Assembly (NCBI GenBank): GCA_949152475.1
Contig: OX424564.1
Location: forward strand, 29,758,165-29,822,164
Reading direction: 5' to 3'
Length of the DNA: 64,000 nt
DNA from: Terebella lapidaria
Taxonomy: Eukaryota; Annelida; Polychaeta; Terebellida; Terebellidae
Every line of letters starts with the position of its first letter. Position 1 is the stretch's first letter. The notes below the pieces were generated by a model. That model saw nothing but the letters and a program-made list of their open reading frames with translations, was not told the DNA's origin and searched no databases. A program made the translations under genes and the position numbers. Shown in pieces: positions 38,838 to 51,200 of this stretch.

Positions 38838-39640
38838 TGGTTTGTATGGAATCCACGTACGCGGACTTGTTACTCGATTTGAACTGTGTGATAATGATAC
38901 TGAAATTCAAAACGAACGGGTGAATTTGACACAAACAGAAAGGTTAACTGCCAAGCAAATACAGGAAATACATAGTGTTCAAAAGCGATATTAATTTTTG
39001 TAATGGTTCCTGTTTTGGTGCTTTGTTTGTTTGTTTTTTTATATCAAGCAACACATTTATTTTCAACTTAGTTACACAGGATATTATATGTTGATATTTA
39101 GTTGTGGTAGATAATTATGTGTAGGTATATGCATTGCTTAATTAGGACAATTATTAACTAGGTAATGTATGAATTATCCTATGTATACATGTATGCAGAC
39201 AGTAGGCCTAATTTTATTCTATTGATAGAATGTATAAACCGACTTGTAATACCTAATGTCCTAATGCATGTTAGGAAATATACATGTATCATTAATGCAG
39301 AGTATATCACTGTAATGTTACGTTTACATACAACCTTTTCATTGAAAGTTGGTGCACATGCGAGTTCCATAATTCACCTGAAATAGAAAATGTGAAACAA
39401 TATACGTACAATTTATTCTGCATACCTAAAATACACACAATATATAACATATATACATATACATGTACACTGTATACACGTAGGCTTACATGGAAAATGA
39501 CCTGTAAGTAATTAGACACGCACGTGCTGCTTATAATTGCTTTATAATGTTTTATGTTTTTGTGAGGTGCACCTATTAATTACACGTGTGCAAATTTGTG
39601 TATCGTTTTAAAACTGTGTAATGTGTTCACGTAGCTGACA

Positions 39641-39646
39641 AATAAA
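39641..39646 (+). terminator. candidate poly(A) signal of quinone reductase gene
   Basis: AATAAA about 800 nt after the stop codon, in CTGACAAATAAATATATAC. It would give a 3' UTR of about 0.8 kb. Not verified by transcript data. Confidence 0.4.
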
Positions 39647-39664
39647 TATATACTTTGACAAATT

Positions 39665-40185
39665 TGTTCTGTCATGCTCAGTGTCTTGATGATTATGTTA
39701 TTTTTTTAATTATTTTTTATGGTTATTCCAGGCACAAGACCCATATACATATAAATTAAAAGTCATTTCGATCAGTTAATATCTATGGATCTCCCGAAAC
39801 ACTTTTACACAAAATTTATATTTCCAGCTTGTATCGTAAACTAATTCGCACATGTATAATGTAATGATAATTTCGATCAGTAATCAGCATTCCACGATCA
39901 TGTTTTCGCCATCGATGTTTGCATCATTTTAATGCAATAAATCTCTCTAGTCTATATGACCAAATATGTATATACACGTCTAGTTGTATACGGTATAACT
40001 TTCATGTCGACATAATTTTATTTGGCTCAACACAGGAGGAACCGCAATTAATACATATCGGGATCCAGTCTGAAATCATAACGTTTTAGCCAGCTCTCTG
40101 TATAATGCATTTGGCGTTCGATGTCGTATCATAGAGATATACGCACATTATATGGTCATTTTTAGGTTACCGAGCATATGGACTG
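39665..40185. other. intergenic, nothing recognised
   Basis: AT-rich sequence between the quinone reductase 3' end and the tandem repeat. No exon or element ends. Confidence 0.4.
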
Positions 40186-40810
40186 ACATTTCAAGATCAT
40201 TGACCTTGAAATGATATATGCTGAATATTCTCACGATTTTGAATTTGACCTTTGACTCAATTTTCAAGGTCATGGGTGGCTAATATCTCAGTTATAATCG
40301 ACTAAATACCCTACGGTGTAGGAATCCATAGTGAACATATAGGAAATGATATATGCTGGATATTCCCATGACCTCGAACTTTACCTTTGACCTTATTTTC
40401 AAGGTCAGAGCACAAAATGACTAATAATATCACCTATTATCAACTTTTCAGCTTAGGAATCCATAGTGAACATATAGGAAATTATAAATTCTAAATATTC
40501 TAGTGACCTTGAATTTGACCTTTAACCTCATTTTCAAGGCCAGATAACAAAATGGCTAATTTATATCTCGCTAATTATCGATTTTACAGCTTAGGAAACA
40601 ATATATATGCTTAATTTCCCATGACCTTGACCTTTGACCTCATTTTAAAGGTCAGAGCACAGAATGGCTAATATCTCATTTATTATGGACTTTACAGCTT
40701 AGGAATCAAGTGTGGAATATAGTAAATGATATACTGAATATCCCCGTGGCTTGAATTTACCAATGACCTTATTTTCAAGCTCACGGGACAAAATGGCTAA
40801 TACTAGTAAC
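40186..40810 (+). repeat. tandem repeat with TGACCT half-sites, 5 units
   Basis: Five diverged units of about 112-145 bp. Each has a CATGACCTTGAATTTGACCTTTGACCT-like block (variable), a TTTTCAAGGTCA block, AAAATGGCTAATATCTC and CAGCTTAGGAATC. ACATATAGGAAAT recurs in the first units. At 40628-40640 TGACCTTTGACCT is a perfect direct repeat with one-base spacing (DR1), preceded without gap by another TGACCT at 40622. Related single copies occur near 4390 and 56520, so the block belongs to a dispersed family. Confidence 0.8.
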
Positions 40811-42059
40811 TAAAATATACATTGTCCGGTAACCTTTCTTAGCACTTGGGCTAATTTTATATGAGTACGCACTTACATAATTAATATGGATACACTATAT
40901 TTCCCATATATAGCTATCTTTCCATAAGTCAATCTTGATGAAAAAACAGATATAAGATATATTTGTACTGCGGTCCCACAACTACATTTACCGTAATTTG
41001 ACATATTTTATCACATGAGAAGGTGTTCCTTGCTGGGTTGCGAAACCTTTTTATTTTAAACTGGTCTTTCATTTTGCTCAGTATGCATGTGTTATCTATA
41101 TCATGATATCAGATACAGATATTCCTCATAGTTCCCAATATTTTAAGGATATTTTATTAAGCTTCAATATCATTTATTCAGGCCTGTTTCATTGAGTTCA
41201 AAATAAATGTTTACTCATTAGGAGTATGATTGAAGTACGATTATGTGTTTCATTATAATATAGGGAATGAATTGGGATCATGTGGGGCATGATATGGTTC
41301 AGTTTTCATTTTTTTTTTGCAGGCTGGGGGGGGGGGGGGGGGCTAAGCTGTCGTGGTGCTGATGATGTGCTCGAGCTCTAATGTCATCTCCCGCAGTTAG
41401 CTGCATTTTCTTGTTGGAATATTCTTTACTGATCCGTGCTTAGTATTCATAATACGAATATAAACAAGATAATAGAAAAATATAACAGCCTTAATGTGTC
41501 TGGTCACCATGGCAACTATACTTTACGTACGGCTCATAGCAACGTGCTATGGTTGAGAGGGGGGATAATTTTCGTGTGCAAAATTAAGTTTGAAATTATT
41601 AAATAGATTTCAGAAAAGACTCTCATCCACATTTACACCAGTTCGCATTGGACCCTTAGCAACCACGTGGTTATGGGACATATTTCGAGAATAGTGACCT
41701 TCACAACCAATTCCAGTAATTGAAGATTGATTATATCTCACGCCAATCAAAATTCATGCCGGGCCTTTAAAGCATATGTTATCATCATACGTGTTTGAAA
41801 ATAGACGTTTCTTTAGCTACCCTTGTAAGGTCATGAATACTCAATAGTTAATTAAGTTAAAAAGTTAACCCAAAATTTCCACTAAAACTGTCATATCTTC
41901 ATAAATAATCGAGATATTGACATGCTGTAAAACTATAAAATCAATTATATTTACTCTATCATCTGTCGAAAATAATATCCTGACTATAGTTGGACTTTGA
42001 ATCATTCTAAATACGAGTAGATAATCATAACGCTCTGTAGATGTGATCTAGCCTGGTAA
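40811..42059. other. intergenic, G17 run, nothing else recognised
   Basis: Contains G17 at 41326-41342 preceded by a T-run, and CCATGGCAAC and TAGCAACCACG motifs near 41510-41660 that resemble RFX half-sites. No exon recognised. Confidence 0.4.
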
Positions 42060-42200
42060 GCTGCTGCCATCTGGCGAATATCAAATGAAACGCACCGGAA
42101 GACGATAAGCGTTGCGCATGCGCATTCTCACGACCTTTCATAGCGAGGCAACATGGCCGAGTTCTTCAATGTGTTAGGATGACGAACATAATTTAGCAAA
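42060..42200 (+). promoter_or_regulatory. USP10 core promoter with ETS and NRF-1 sites
   Basis: Directly upstream of the predicted first coding exon are ACCGGAAG (42094-42101), an ETS/GABP core, and TGCGCATGCGCA (42113-42124), a perfect palindromic NRF-1 site. GCCATCT (42066-42072) resembles a YY1 site. No TATA box is seen. This pairing is typical of broadly expressed TATA-less promoters, which fits USP10. Start of transcription is inferred at about 42125-42150. Confidence 0.6.
42153..42182 (+). other. candidate upstream ORF in USP10 5' UTR
   Basis: ATGGCCGAG... encodes a nine-residue peptide (MAEFFNVLG) ending at TGA 18 nt before the main start codon. Its context has A at -3 and G at +4, better than the main start (A at -3, T at +4). 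If it is in the transcript it should lower or regulate translation from the main start. Confidence 0.4.
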
Positions 42201-45200
42201 ATGTCGCAAACTTTACAGGTAAATGCACTAGAGCTTCGCATAATACTCAGCGAAATATGTAGCTGCTTTTGGGGGCAACTTTTTGCACGTATGTCACCTG
42301 AATTTTGGCAGATTTGCGTTGTTAAAAAAAGGCGCACATGCCGAAAAATCGTGAAAACCGTCAAAATGTGACCAGACATTCTTTCTGTCTGGTCGGCGTG
42401 TTTCGATCGCCAAATTCGCAAGTCGAATAAGTACATATGTAATTCCACATAATCATGTCCATGGTTGAACAAGGAACTTTAATATGTTAATTAAGTATTG
42501 ATTCACAAACGGGTTTTGCGCTTTTCTCACGGAACATGTCCATTATTTTTTCCTCAAATGCCAAACAGTCACTGACTGACTGAGTACGACCAGGTTAGCC
42601 CCACGGCCTGAAAACAACGAATTGACAAACTGATATTCAGCATGTTGTTTTCAGTCACACTCCATGACGTCACACAAACCTATCGTTCGCTGCTTTGACC
42701 TGCCATTTCGGCATTTCAGTTGAGGAAGCGGGCAAATAAAAAATTGTTTTCACATTAAGCTGTTAAGTGATATCTTTTCTCTAGTGCTATAACGAGTAGT
42801 CGAGTACTCGTTGACGGTTAGATTACAGGCTCTGATCGGTCAGAGAGTGACTGACCGATTACTTGATCGTAAATTAATTATACTATTTCATGTAGAGAAT
42901 GGCTAATTTATTCACGAAAATATCCTAAAACAACCTTGTCCGGTTGAAAAGAAAGCAGTAGGCCTAGATCATGTGACTGAGACAAGGTGAAGGTTATTTC
43001 TGTCAGTTTACCGTACTGCCGCTAATGCGCGTGCTTTTTGCTCTTGAAACATAGCCGCATGTGTCAGGTATTAATACTATGGCTATATCATAAATCTAAA
43101 ACTTGCACGCAACATAACAACATACATATTGTGGGTTGGAAATAAAAAATGGAATTGAACTTCATCAATCATCGTAAGTTCGTTACATGTTTGACAGCGC
43201 CATGGCATGGGCGCATAAATACGAGTCTTTATGGTAATAGTCTATAAATAGTATGGGTTCGGCCTTGAACTTGGTGTACCGAAAATCATTTAGAAACTGA
43301 AATTTAGTGGAATCGTGATTCGAGAAGCAGCTTGGTCGCCTTCTGTCATGTCTGTCGTCGAGCAGCAGAGCAGGGTTCAGCAGACAAGATCATTCACATT
43401 TAAGAGCACTAAGTTGTGGACAAATATACCTTTGATATCAACTGCTTAAATATTGGACAATATACTGGCGAGTAATCGGTCACGGTTCGGTTACAGGGTC
43501 ACGATTAATCGGTTAGAGTTTTCCGTACTCGTTATACCACTACTTTTCTCTGCTGATGGGCTAGACCAGGTGACTGTCTCGGTTCCATGTTTGGGCGTGT
43601 CTGCTGAATATGGTGGGCAATGTGGACCAGATAGCTTACCTGCTAAATCTAGATCCTAGCAGATCATTGACCTGCTGACCTATTTGAATCCGTTTGGTCA
43701 TATCTTGAAAGGAAAATCGTGACCTACATCTGCATTTCAGAAACGAAGAATACACTTGAAGATTGAATTCTCGCCATGTTTCGGGCAGTCCAAGCGATGT
43801 GGCTCCGCGGTGCTTGGACTGCGAAGTGATGCGGCTTGGACTGTGTTTGACGGGGTTGCGTGTACAAAACTTGTGCAATCTGATATATAGGCTGTGATTG
43901 GTTCAAAACTGGTCACATGGTGCAGATAGTATGGCGTTGATTGGGCACATCCACATTTGCCTAGAGGGCTATATTACAAGGTCGAAACACTTTCTTTTGT
44001 TAGGTCTATGTGCATTGTCAAAATTTTGCCATGCAATTTAAACATATATGTTGGATTTAGGAATTAATCTCGTGTTAAATTTTCTGTTCGAAAATATGCA
44101 ACAACTTTTAATGTTTCCATATAGGTCTATAAACCTAATGATAAATCAATGATTGCTTGGTTGCATCGACCAATTACCAAATATCAATTGCCAACCAATT
44201 TCCAACTCTAGTCGATCATCAAATCTGTTATCAGAACCGGTTGCATTTGCTTTAGTGGATAAGCCTACAGAATGATTTTATCGAGCTTAAATCCCTTCCG
44301 ATATCGAACAGGAATGCAAGCCACTGTTACTGACTTTACCTCAAGGTTACATGGTATTACCTAGACTCCAAATTTGCACCAACAATTTGGGCTAGTAACC
44401 CCTAGAACAAACTAGCCCAACAGAATTCAGACTAGCCCACTATTAACGAATGTCATGTTTCAAACAAAGCACTCATTTTGCCTATCAGGTCATCTGACAT
44501 TCTGCTGATTGAGGATACTATGTTGATGAACCATTCGGCATTTTCCGTGCTTTCTCTGAAGACTCGGAATGAGCGTGTGCTAAAGACGTTTCCTGATCTT
44601 TTATTGCCTTTAGCTTGAGATTAGTATTGCCATTTATGAAATGACAGGCAGCTTGAAAAGCGACTGACCACGTCCACGAGCAGCTGAATCAAAGGAGAAA
44701 TATCTGATTTTTTCCCTTATACACATAGAACATACTAGAAAATGAGCAGAGAACTTGCGGTACATGTATGTTAATTTGTTTGTATACCGATGCTCACGCA
44801 AACCGAAACCATAACATGTGGACTTGTTTATATATGGGATCTGCCCCTCGGGTGCCATGGAAACCACAAGAGTATGCTAGCAAACGCTCACCATGTTCGC
44901 CAGAACTTCCAAAAACAGCTACACACAATGTGCAAGACATTTTCCCCTCATCATGGCGCAGCCATGACCTGCCTGTTGTCCAGTTTGGCTTGAACGTTCG
45001 ATGACTACAGTCTACAGAGCTAACATGAAGCCAACATGCATTTTGTTGCATGGACCAATGCCAACCTGTAGGCGAAGTCCAATCATGATGAACTGTGTAT
45101 AGTACTGTATACCAACATAGCTTTTTGTGTGGCAACGAAATCAATCCTTGATTTATAATCATTGTCTATTAGTGAAGTCCACTTTAATGTACTCACTTGT

Positions 45201-48200
45201 TTGTGTTTTGGAATTAAACTCAGCCAAATTACCATATGTTGAGTATTGAATGATGGAATATTCAAGACAAACTAACCAGTAATAAGTGTTATCTTTCAAG
45301 TGTACAGTTGATGATTTCAAGGCAGATTAACCGCAACAATCACTTAAAAATTTCGGCTGAGTCATTGATAAGATCCAAGTGGTCCATCTTCTATAAAAAT
45401 ATATAAATGACAAATTTGTACATGGTGTTTATGCACTCTTGTGCAGTGTGTGGTGGCCTACTTTCCAGTAAAGATGCTGTTGTATTTCTCGTGCAGGGTA
45501 TAACGTTTGGGTTCTTCGAGAACTTGCCCGCTGAGGACAAGACTCAAGTGGAGGACATCTTGTTTGGAGACAAGGCCCAGGCTGCAAAACCTGATGTACG
45601 TATTGGAACATATTGCGCACTGCGCTCAGATGTGGATTCTTTGCTTGTCCTTCCATATATTGAAACTATTCAACATTTGTGTGCTTCAATGGATTATATG
45701 CTGAATTAGATATCCCAATACCTGTGTTCTATTACCAATTACATGTATAATATTGTATAGTACACAGTCCTACAATAAACTTTTTTCGCCGCCATTGAAA
45801 TGACTGATCAACTTCTAAAGATGAAAGTATTGATGCTCACATTTGCTTTAATGACAGCACTCAGAATTTTTCAGTGTTTCTCTCAACAGCTGCCCTGGGA
45901 CGATGAAGATCCTGAAGTTTCCGCCACCTCTCCAATCCCTGTTAGTGGCGCAGTGGAGCGCGAACCAACACCCGACGCTCCGGTGGAAGCCCCTTCCCCC
46001 ACCACATTGCAGGAACCTGCCCCCCAACCTGAGGTGCCAGTTACCACGGGAACTAACAATGAGGGGCCAAGTGTACCCCTGCATCCACCGCCCGGCGTCC
46101 CTGGCCCCGTGTTCCACCCACATGGTTTGACAATGGTTCCTGGGATTCAACCCATGTACACCGCATACATGGGAATGTATCCACCACCATCCCAGGGCAT
46201 GGGGTCTGTACCCATCAGTCTTATGCAGATGGTGCCACCGCCACCAACGGCACCACTACAGCACCATCCCGCTCACATGGCCATGCCAATGAATGACTCA
46301 CAAATCGGTGTGCATCAGCCGGATAACAACAATATGATGGACAAAGAAAGCACAAAGATCCTTGGAGGTAAAACCTACGAGCGTCGCAACAAGAAGAAGC
46401 GTCCGGCAGACTACTATCAGAAGCTCAGCCAACAAGGCGGACCTGAACCCATGGGAAGGCCCCCAGGGGCCCAAGGTGGTGTCTATGGGATGGTACCACC
46501 CCAAGGACAGCCAATGATGGCAACCCAGCCTCCGATGCAGTATCAGAACACTGGGGTACACCCAGTACCACCCCAGTACATCGCCCATCACTCATCGCCA
46601 AGTCACATGATGCCAGGAACCTCACCCCATGCTTCCCACGAACGCATCCTTATCCCCACAGGCAGCCCTGGTCAGCACTACCACTCGGGCCTCCCAGCCG
46701 TGCCCATGTCATCCCCCTTCATACCCCCTGGTGCGCCTGTCCAGGGCCCCCCACCCCCACAGAGACTCCAGGGCAGTCATCTCTACCAGGAGCCTCTCCC
46801 CATAGCAACGCAAGCTCCGCCCGTCACTTCACCGCCACAGGAATGTCAGCCGTCAGATGCTATGGCGACTGCTGTCCAGGAGGGCGAAGCCAGCCAAAGG
46901 CATGATGCCACAGACTCTTCAATTTCTGGTGAAATATATTCAAATAGTTGTCGGACAGAACCTGAGGCAGATGCCTCGAATATCTCATTTGGCGAAGTCG
47001 ACGATGACATGAGGAATATCGCAGAAGAGAAAAACATGTTCCCGTGGGACCAAGCTAATAACAATGTCAAAAAGTCGCCGCAGCCAGTGAAACATGAGGA
47101 ATTTCCTTCCACAGAAGGCAAAGTTGAAATGCAAGACTTGTCTGGTGGCTCTGATGTGAAGGCTACACAGCTGAGCAGTGCCAAGGACTTGACAGAGACA
47201 TCACTGGCAGATAAGCTGTCAAACTGTCACATTGAACCCGCAGAGGTCGGGCAAGAGACCTGCTCACAGGTCTCTGGTGCTACTTCCGACCTCCCAGTTG
47301 CTAACGACGACTGCGCTGCTGCTATTCCAACTCCTGAAAAGCCCGAACTACCACCACCATCTATATCTATAACTGTAGAATGTCCGCCAATGCAAGTCGA
47401 AAGTCCACCTCTAAATAACTGTGAAAATGCCAATGATGCAGTGGCCAACGCCATGCCTGCAGCGCCGCCCAAGCCTAAAACTACATCCTGGGCTGGTCTG
47501 TTCCGCGGAACGACCACTGCGGAAGCCGCTACTGTGATTTACAACTCGACAAATGCAGTCGGCGCCCCAGCCGAGAATCAAGTTGGGAAAGAGGAGCCAG
47601 TGTCCATAACTAATGACAAGGGCGCTAAACATCTGGCTAGTAAGTGGACACTCGATTGGTTTACCTTTAGTTTTGTCTTTTCATTCAAATTGTCAAGGCT
47701 TCTGGTTTTAAAATATATTTGTAGATCTAGACGAAAATTATATTTTAATGCATAATAATTTAGACTCAAGTTGAAGACACGTGTGTTTCCAATAATTGAC
47801 CAAATGTACCTGAAGTATTAAAGATGAACAGATGTATCTACATGTATCTATGTTTTGCTCGCAATAAAACATTGGCAAGCAGAGTATGGAGACACTGCTG
47901 AATCAGCCTCTGTTTCTGTTTTCAGACCTTTTAAAGGACTACCAGTTGTCGTACGCTCCTCCCTCTCTCCAGCCCAGAGGCTTGACGAACCGTGGGAACT
48001 GGTGCTACGTCAATGCTGTATCCTTTACTATACTTTAAAACTGAATAACTGTGTAATGAGATTGTTTTGATTTGGCACAATCGAGTAGTGAAAATAATCA
48101 CATTTAGCAGCGATTCATTACAGAGTGGAGTTTTCATAAAGTAGCAAAATATCCTCATATGCTCTAAAGCTGCTATCAATATTGAAAGAATACAATTCCT

Positions 48201-51200
48201 TAACTAGTATTGCAGACCCTACAGTCACTGCTAGCTTGTGCACCGCTCTACAACCTTCTGAAAACTCTCCCCCACTCTGACAAATCCAGCAGGGGCCCAA
48301 GCTCAACTCCCATCATGGATAGCATGTAAGTTGTGAACATAACAATATAGTTTGACATTTGAAACCTTTTCGGAAAAAGACTTGCTTGAATAACATCAAA
48401 TGATGGAATCACCATGGAACTTTTTTGAATGAGTGTATTCTTTTCATTACAGAGTGGAGTTTGTCAACCAGTTCTCGCCGATGCCATCAATGAAACCAGT
48501 TGATAAAATGACCAAAGGTTTGTCTTCGTCGAGTCTTTTTGCATCTTGAGATTTTTATGGAAACATATTGTAGCATAAAAAGAAATTACTGTGTCCTTAT
48601 GACAGAGCCAACTTAAATGTTGCTGGGGAAAAATATGTCAAATATTGTTGTTTGTATATGATTTTTAGGCGGCAAAGGGAACATTAAGTACGACATTCAG
48701 CCGGGACCAACATTTGAGGTACAGAACATCTACAAAATGCTGCAGCTCATCAAATATGATGGCTTCAAGGTAAATAACAATGCCTGTTATATTATATTAT
48801 ATAATACCTATATATTATATAGATCTTTTCAGAAATCTTTCCGAAATAATATTTACAACTATAAAAACACAAAATAACTTTGCTGGATCGGAATTACAAA
48901 TGAAAGATGTGTGAATATGGAAAATGAATATCTCTGTTAATCCCTCCATCCAACCCACTATTGCGCAATAGACCGGGCGACAGGAAGATGCTGAAGAATT
49001 CCTGAGCTGTGTCCTCAACGGTCTACACGAGGAGATGAGTGCAGCCATCAAGTCCTTAGGGGAACCTGCGACCAACAACCATAACTGTGAGTTGTTTGCC
49101 TGGGAGCGTTCGTCATAAATATCATAATTTTGCATTAGCACAGTTCTTGAAGCAATTTTTGTGACCTCTAGCGCAAATTCTCAAGCAAGTTCCGAGAAAC
49201 TTGATGATTTTGAGGCATGTCTGAAAACGGCATTACTGTATTGGTCCTATTAGTGGCACGTGCCCTAATAGTAGAGCGTCCCCCTCTTTTCCCCAAAAAT
49301 GTTCAATTTTCGCAACCGAGTAATTCACTTCAAATCTCTCTAATAAGATCTTGGAGTGTTCCAATCCACATACTTATGTTATTTGAATCATAATAAAGGG
49401 GATTAAAGGATTGAACTGATATTATTCAGTGATTTTCCTAAATCTGACCTCTAGTCCTACCTAATTTTTGCGCGTAGTGCTGCAACGGTCTTGCTTCGGC
49501 TCGCCGTGCTACTATTAGGACTAATACGGTAGCTGAACCTTTCACTCACTCAAACATGAAATCTTAATAATAATAGCCGAAATGCAAATAGAATTTAGGG
49601 AATCCAAAATATTCTGACTTGTGTAACTGATAAAATAATTACCGGTACTGCATTGCACCAAGTAGGGATTCTGTGTTTGCTGTCTTCAGCCATGAACATA
49701 GAATAAACAATCTCGGTGCTAAAAAATCTTCTCATTGACAGTTAATGACACATTGATATTCCCAGAAGTATGTCACATCTGTCTTTGTGTACATCTATTT
49801 ACCTTTAAAAGGCTCGATAAACTTGAAATAGTTGTTTGAACGTTCGTGAAAGACGGCCAATATATTCTCATTGTCAGTTGAGAAAATCAATATGTGTAAT
49901 CGCAAATTCAACCCATACAAATATTTTTGCATTTTGAATAACGAATTTCGTGAAGGTACCATGAAATCTTTGACTGAAAATATAGTGACTAGCTTTTATT
50001 GCACCAAGTAGGGATTCTGTGTTTGCTGTCTACAGCTATAAACATAGAATAAACAATCTCGGTGCGACAGTATCTTGCTATTGGCAGTTCTTTACTAACT
50101 TTGTCTTTCTGAAAAGTTAGGCCTCTGTCAGTGGCATACATCTATCTGTCTGTTCACTATTCCTATAAGAAAACAAGACATGTTTGAATTTGTGAAAAAA
50201 GAGCTTTGCATGTTTGCTTGTAAGATAAATAGGTTTTGTCAGTATTGCACCAAGTAGGGATTCTGTGTTTGCTGCCACAGCTATAAACACAGAATAAACA
50301 ATCTCGGTGCTAAAACATCTCGTTAATGACAGTTCATGACAAACTTTGGCTCTCAGAGAAGTATGTCATTTTGTCATTTACATACAACATGCATATACTC
50401 TCCAACTGGTTTAAGAAATGATCAAAAATGGTGTTTGTGCTGGATTACAAAAGAGCAATCCAATGTTTTCTGATCGGCAGCTGAAGAAATAACTACAAAT
50501 GGCGAAGCTGACCTCGCGATGGAAGAAATTCCCGCAGACGAAATCGTCGATGACGACTGGGAACAAGTTGGTCCAAAGAAGCGAAGCGTCATCACACGAG
50601 TGGTAAAAAAAATAGTTCTTTCTTTGCGGCAGTTCTCCGATGCATTCTGAAGAAGTAATTCTGTGAAAATGTAGATATTTTGAGATGGTGGATGGTCACT
50701 TTGGAAGTCTTGATATTGAAACTGTTGTTTCGCACACACAAAACACGAAAAGATCGAGGTGGTTATTGCTACCTTCCTAAATTATTTTGTGGAACTTTCT
50801 TCGTTTCACAGGCAAACTTTGACACGTCGCCTATCTCGGAGATATTCCGAGGACAGCTCAGAAATATCCTGAATCGCCAGGGAGCGAAAGAGTCGGCCAC
50901 ACTTCAGCCGTTCTTCACACTACAGCTGGATATACAGGTGGGTGGCAGGTTTCCATGCTTTGAATAAATCATAATGAGTACACAGTTGTGTTGTTTGCAT
51001 ACATGTACTGTGTGACTAATATTGCAGTGAGAACTTGTTTGTGAGAACTTGTTTGTGCTATCTACTGAGTAATGGTCGATAATTATATACATCAACTTCC
51101 CCTATAAAGTGTGTTGAATGTGTATTTTTTATTGGAAACATTTTGTAGGAGTGAGTTTGTGCACCAAGTAGGGATTCTGTGTTTGTCAAAAATGGCCATA

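Noticed and set aside
42128-42472. 114-residue open frame on the minus strand over USP10 exon 1
   Set aside because: No recognisable domain. It overlaps the promoter and first exon on the opposite strand and is explained by base composition.
44794-45162. 122-residue minus-strand frame in USP10 intron 1, with an overlapping plus-strand frame
   Set aside because: I looked for transposase (DDE) motifs and other domains on both strands and found none; splice signals do not bound it.
45800-45889. Upstream part of the long open frame (MTDQLLKMKV...) as the USP10 start
   Set aside because: The acceptor at 45889/45890 and the phase-0 exon carrying GITFGFF upstream give a better match to the USP10 family. 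The leading residues are translated intron.
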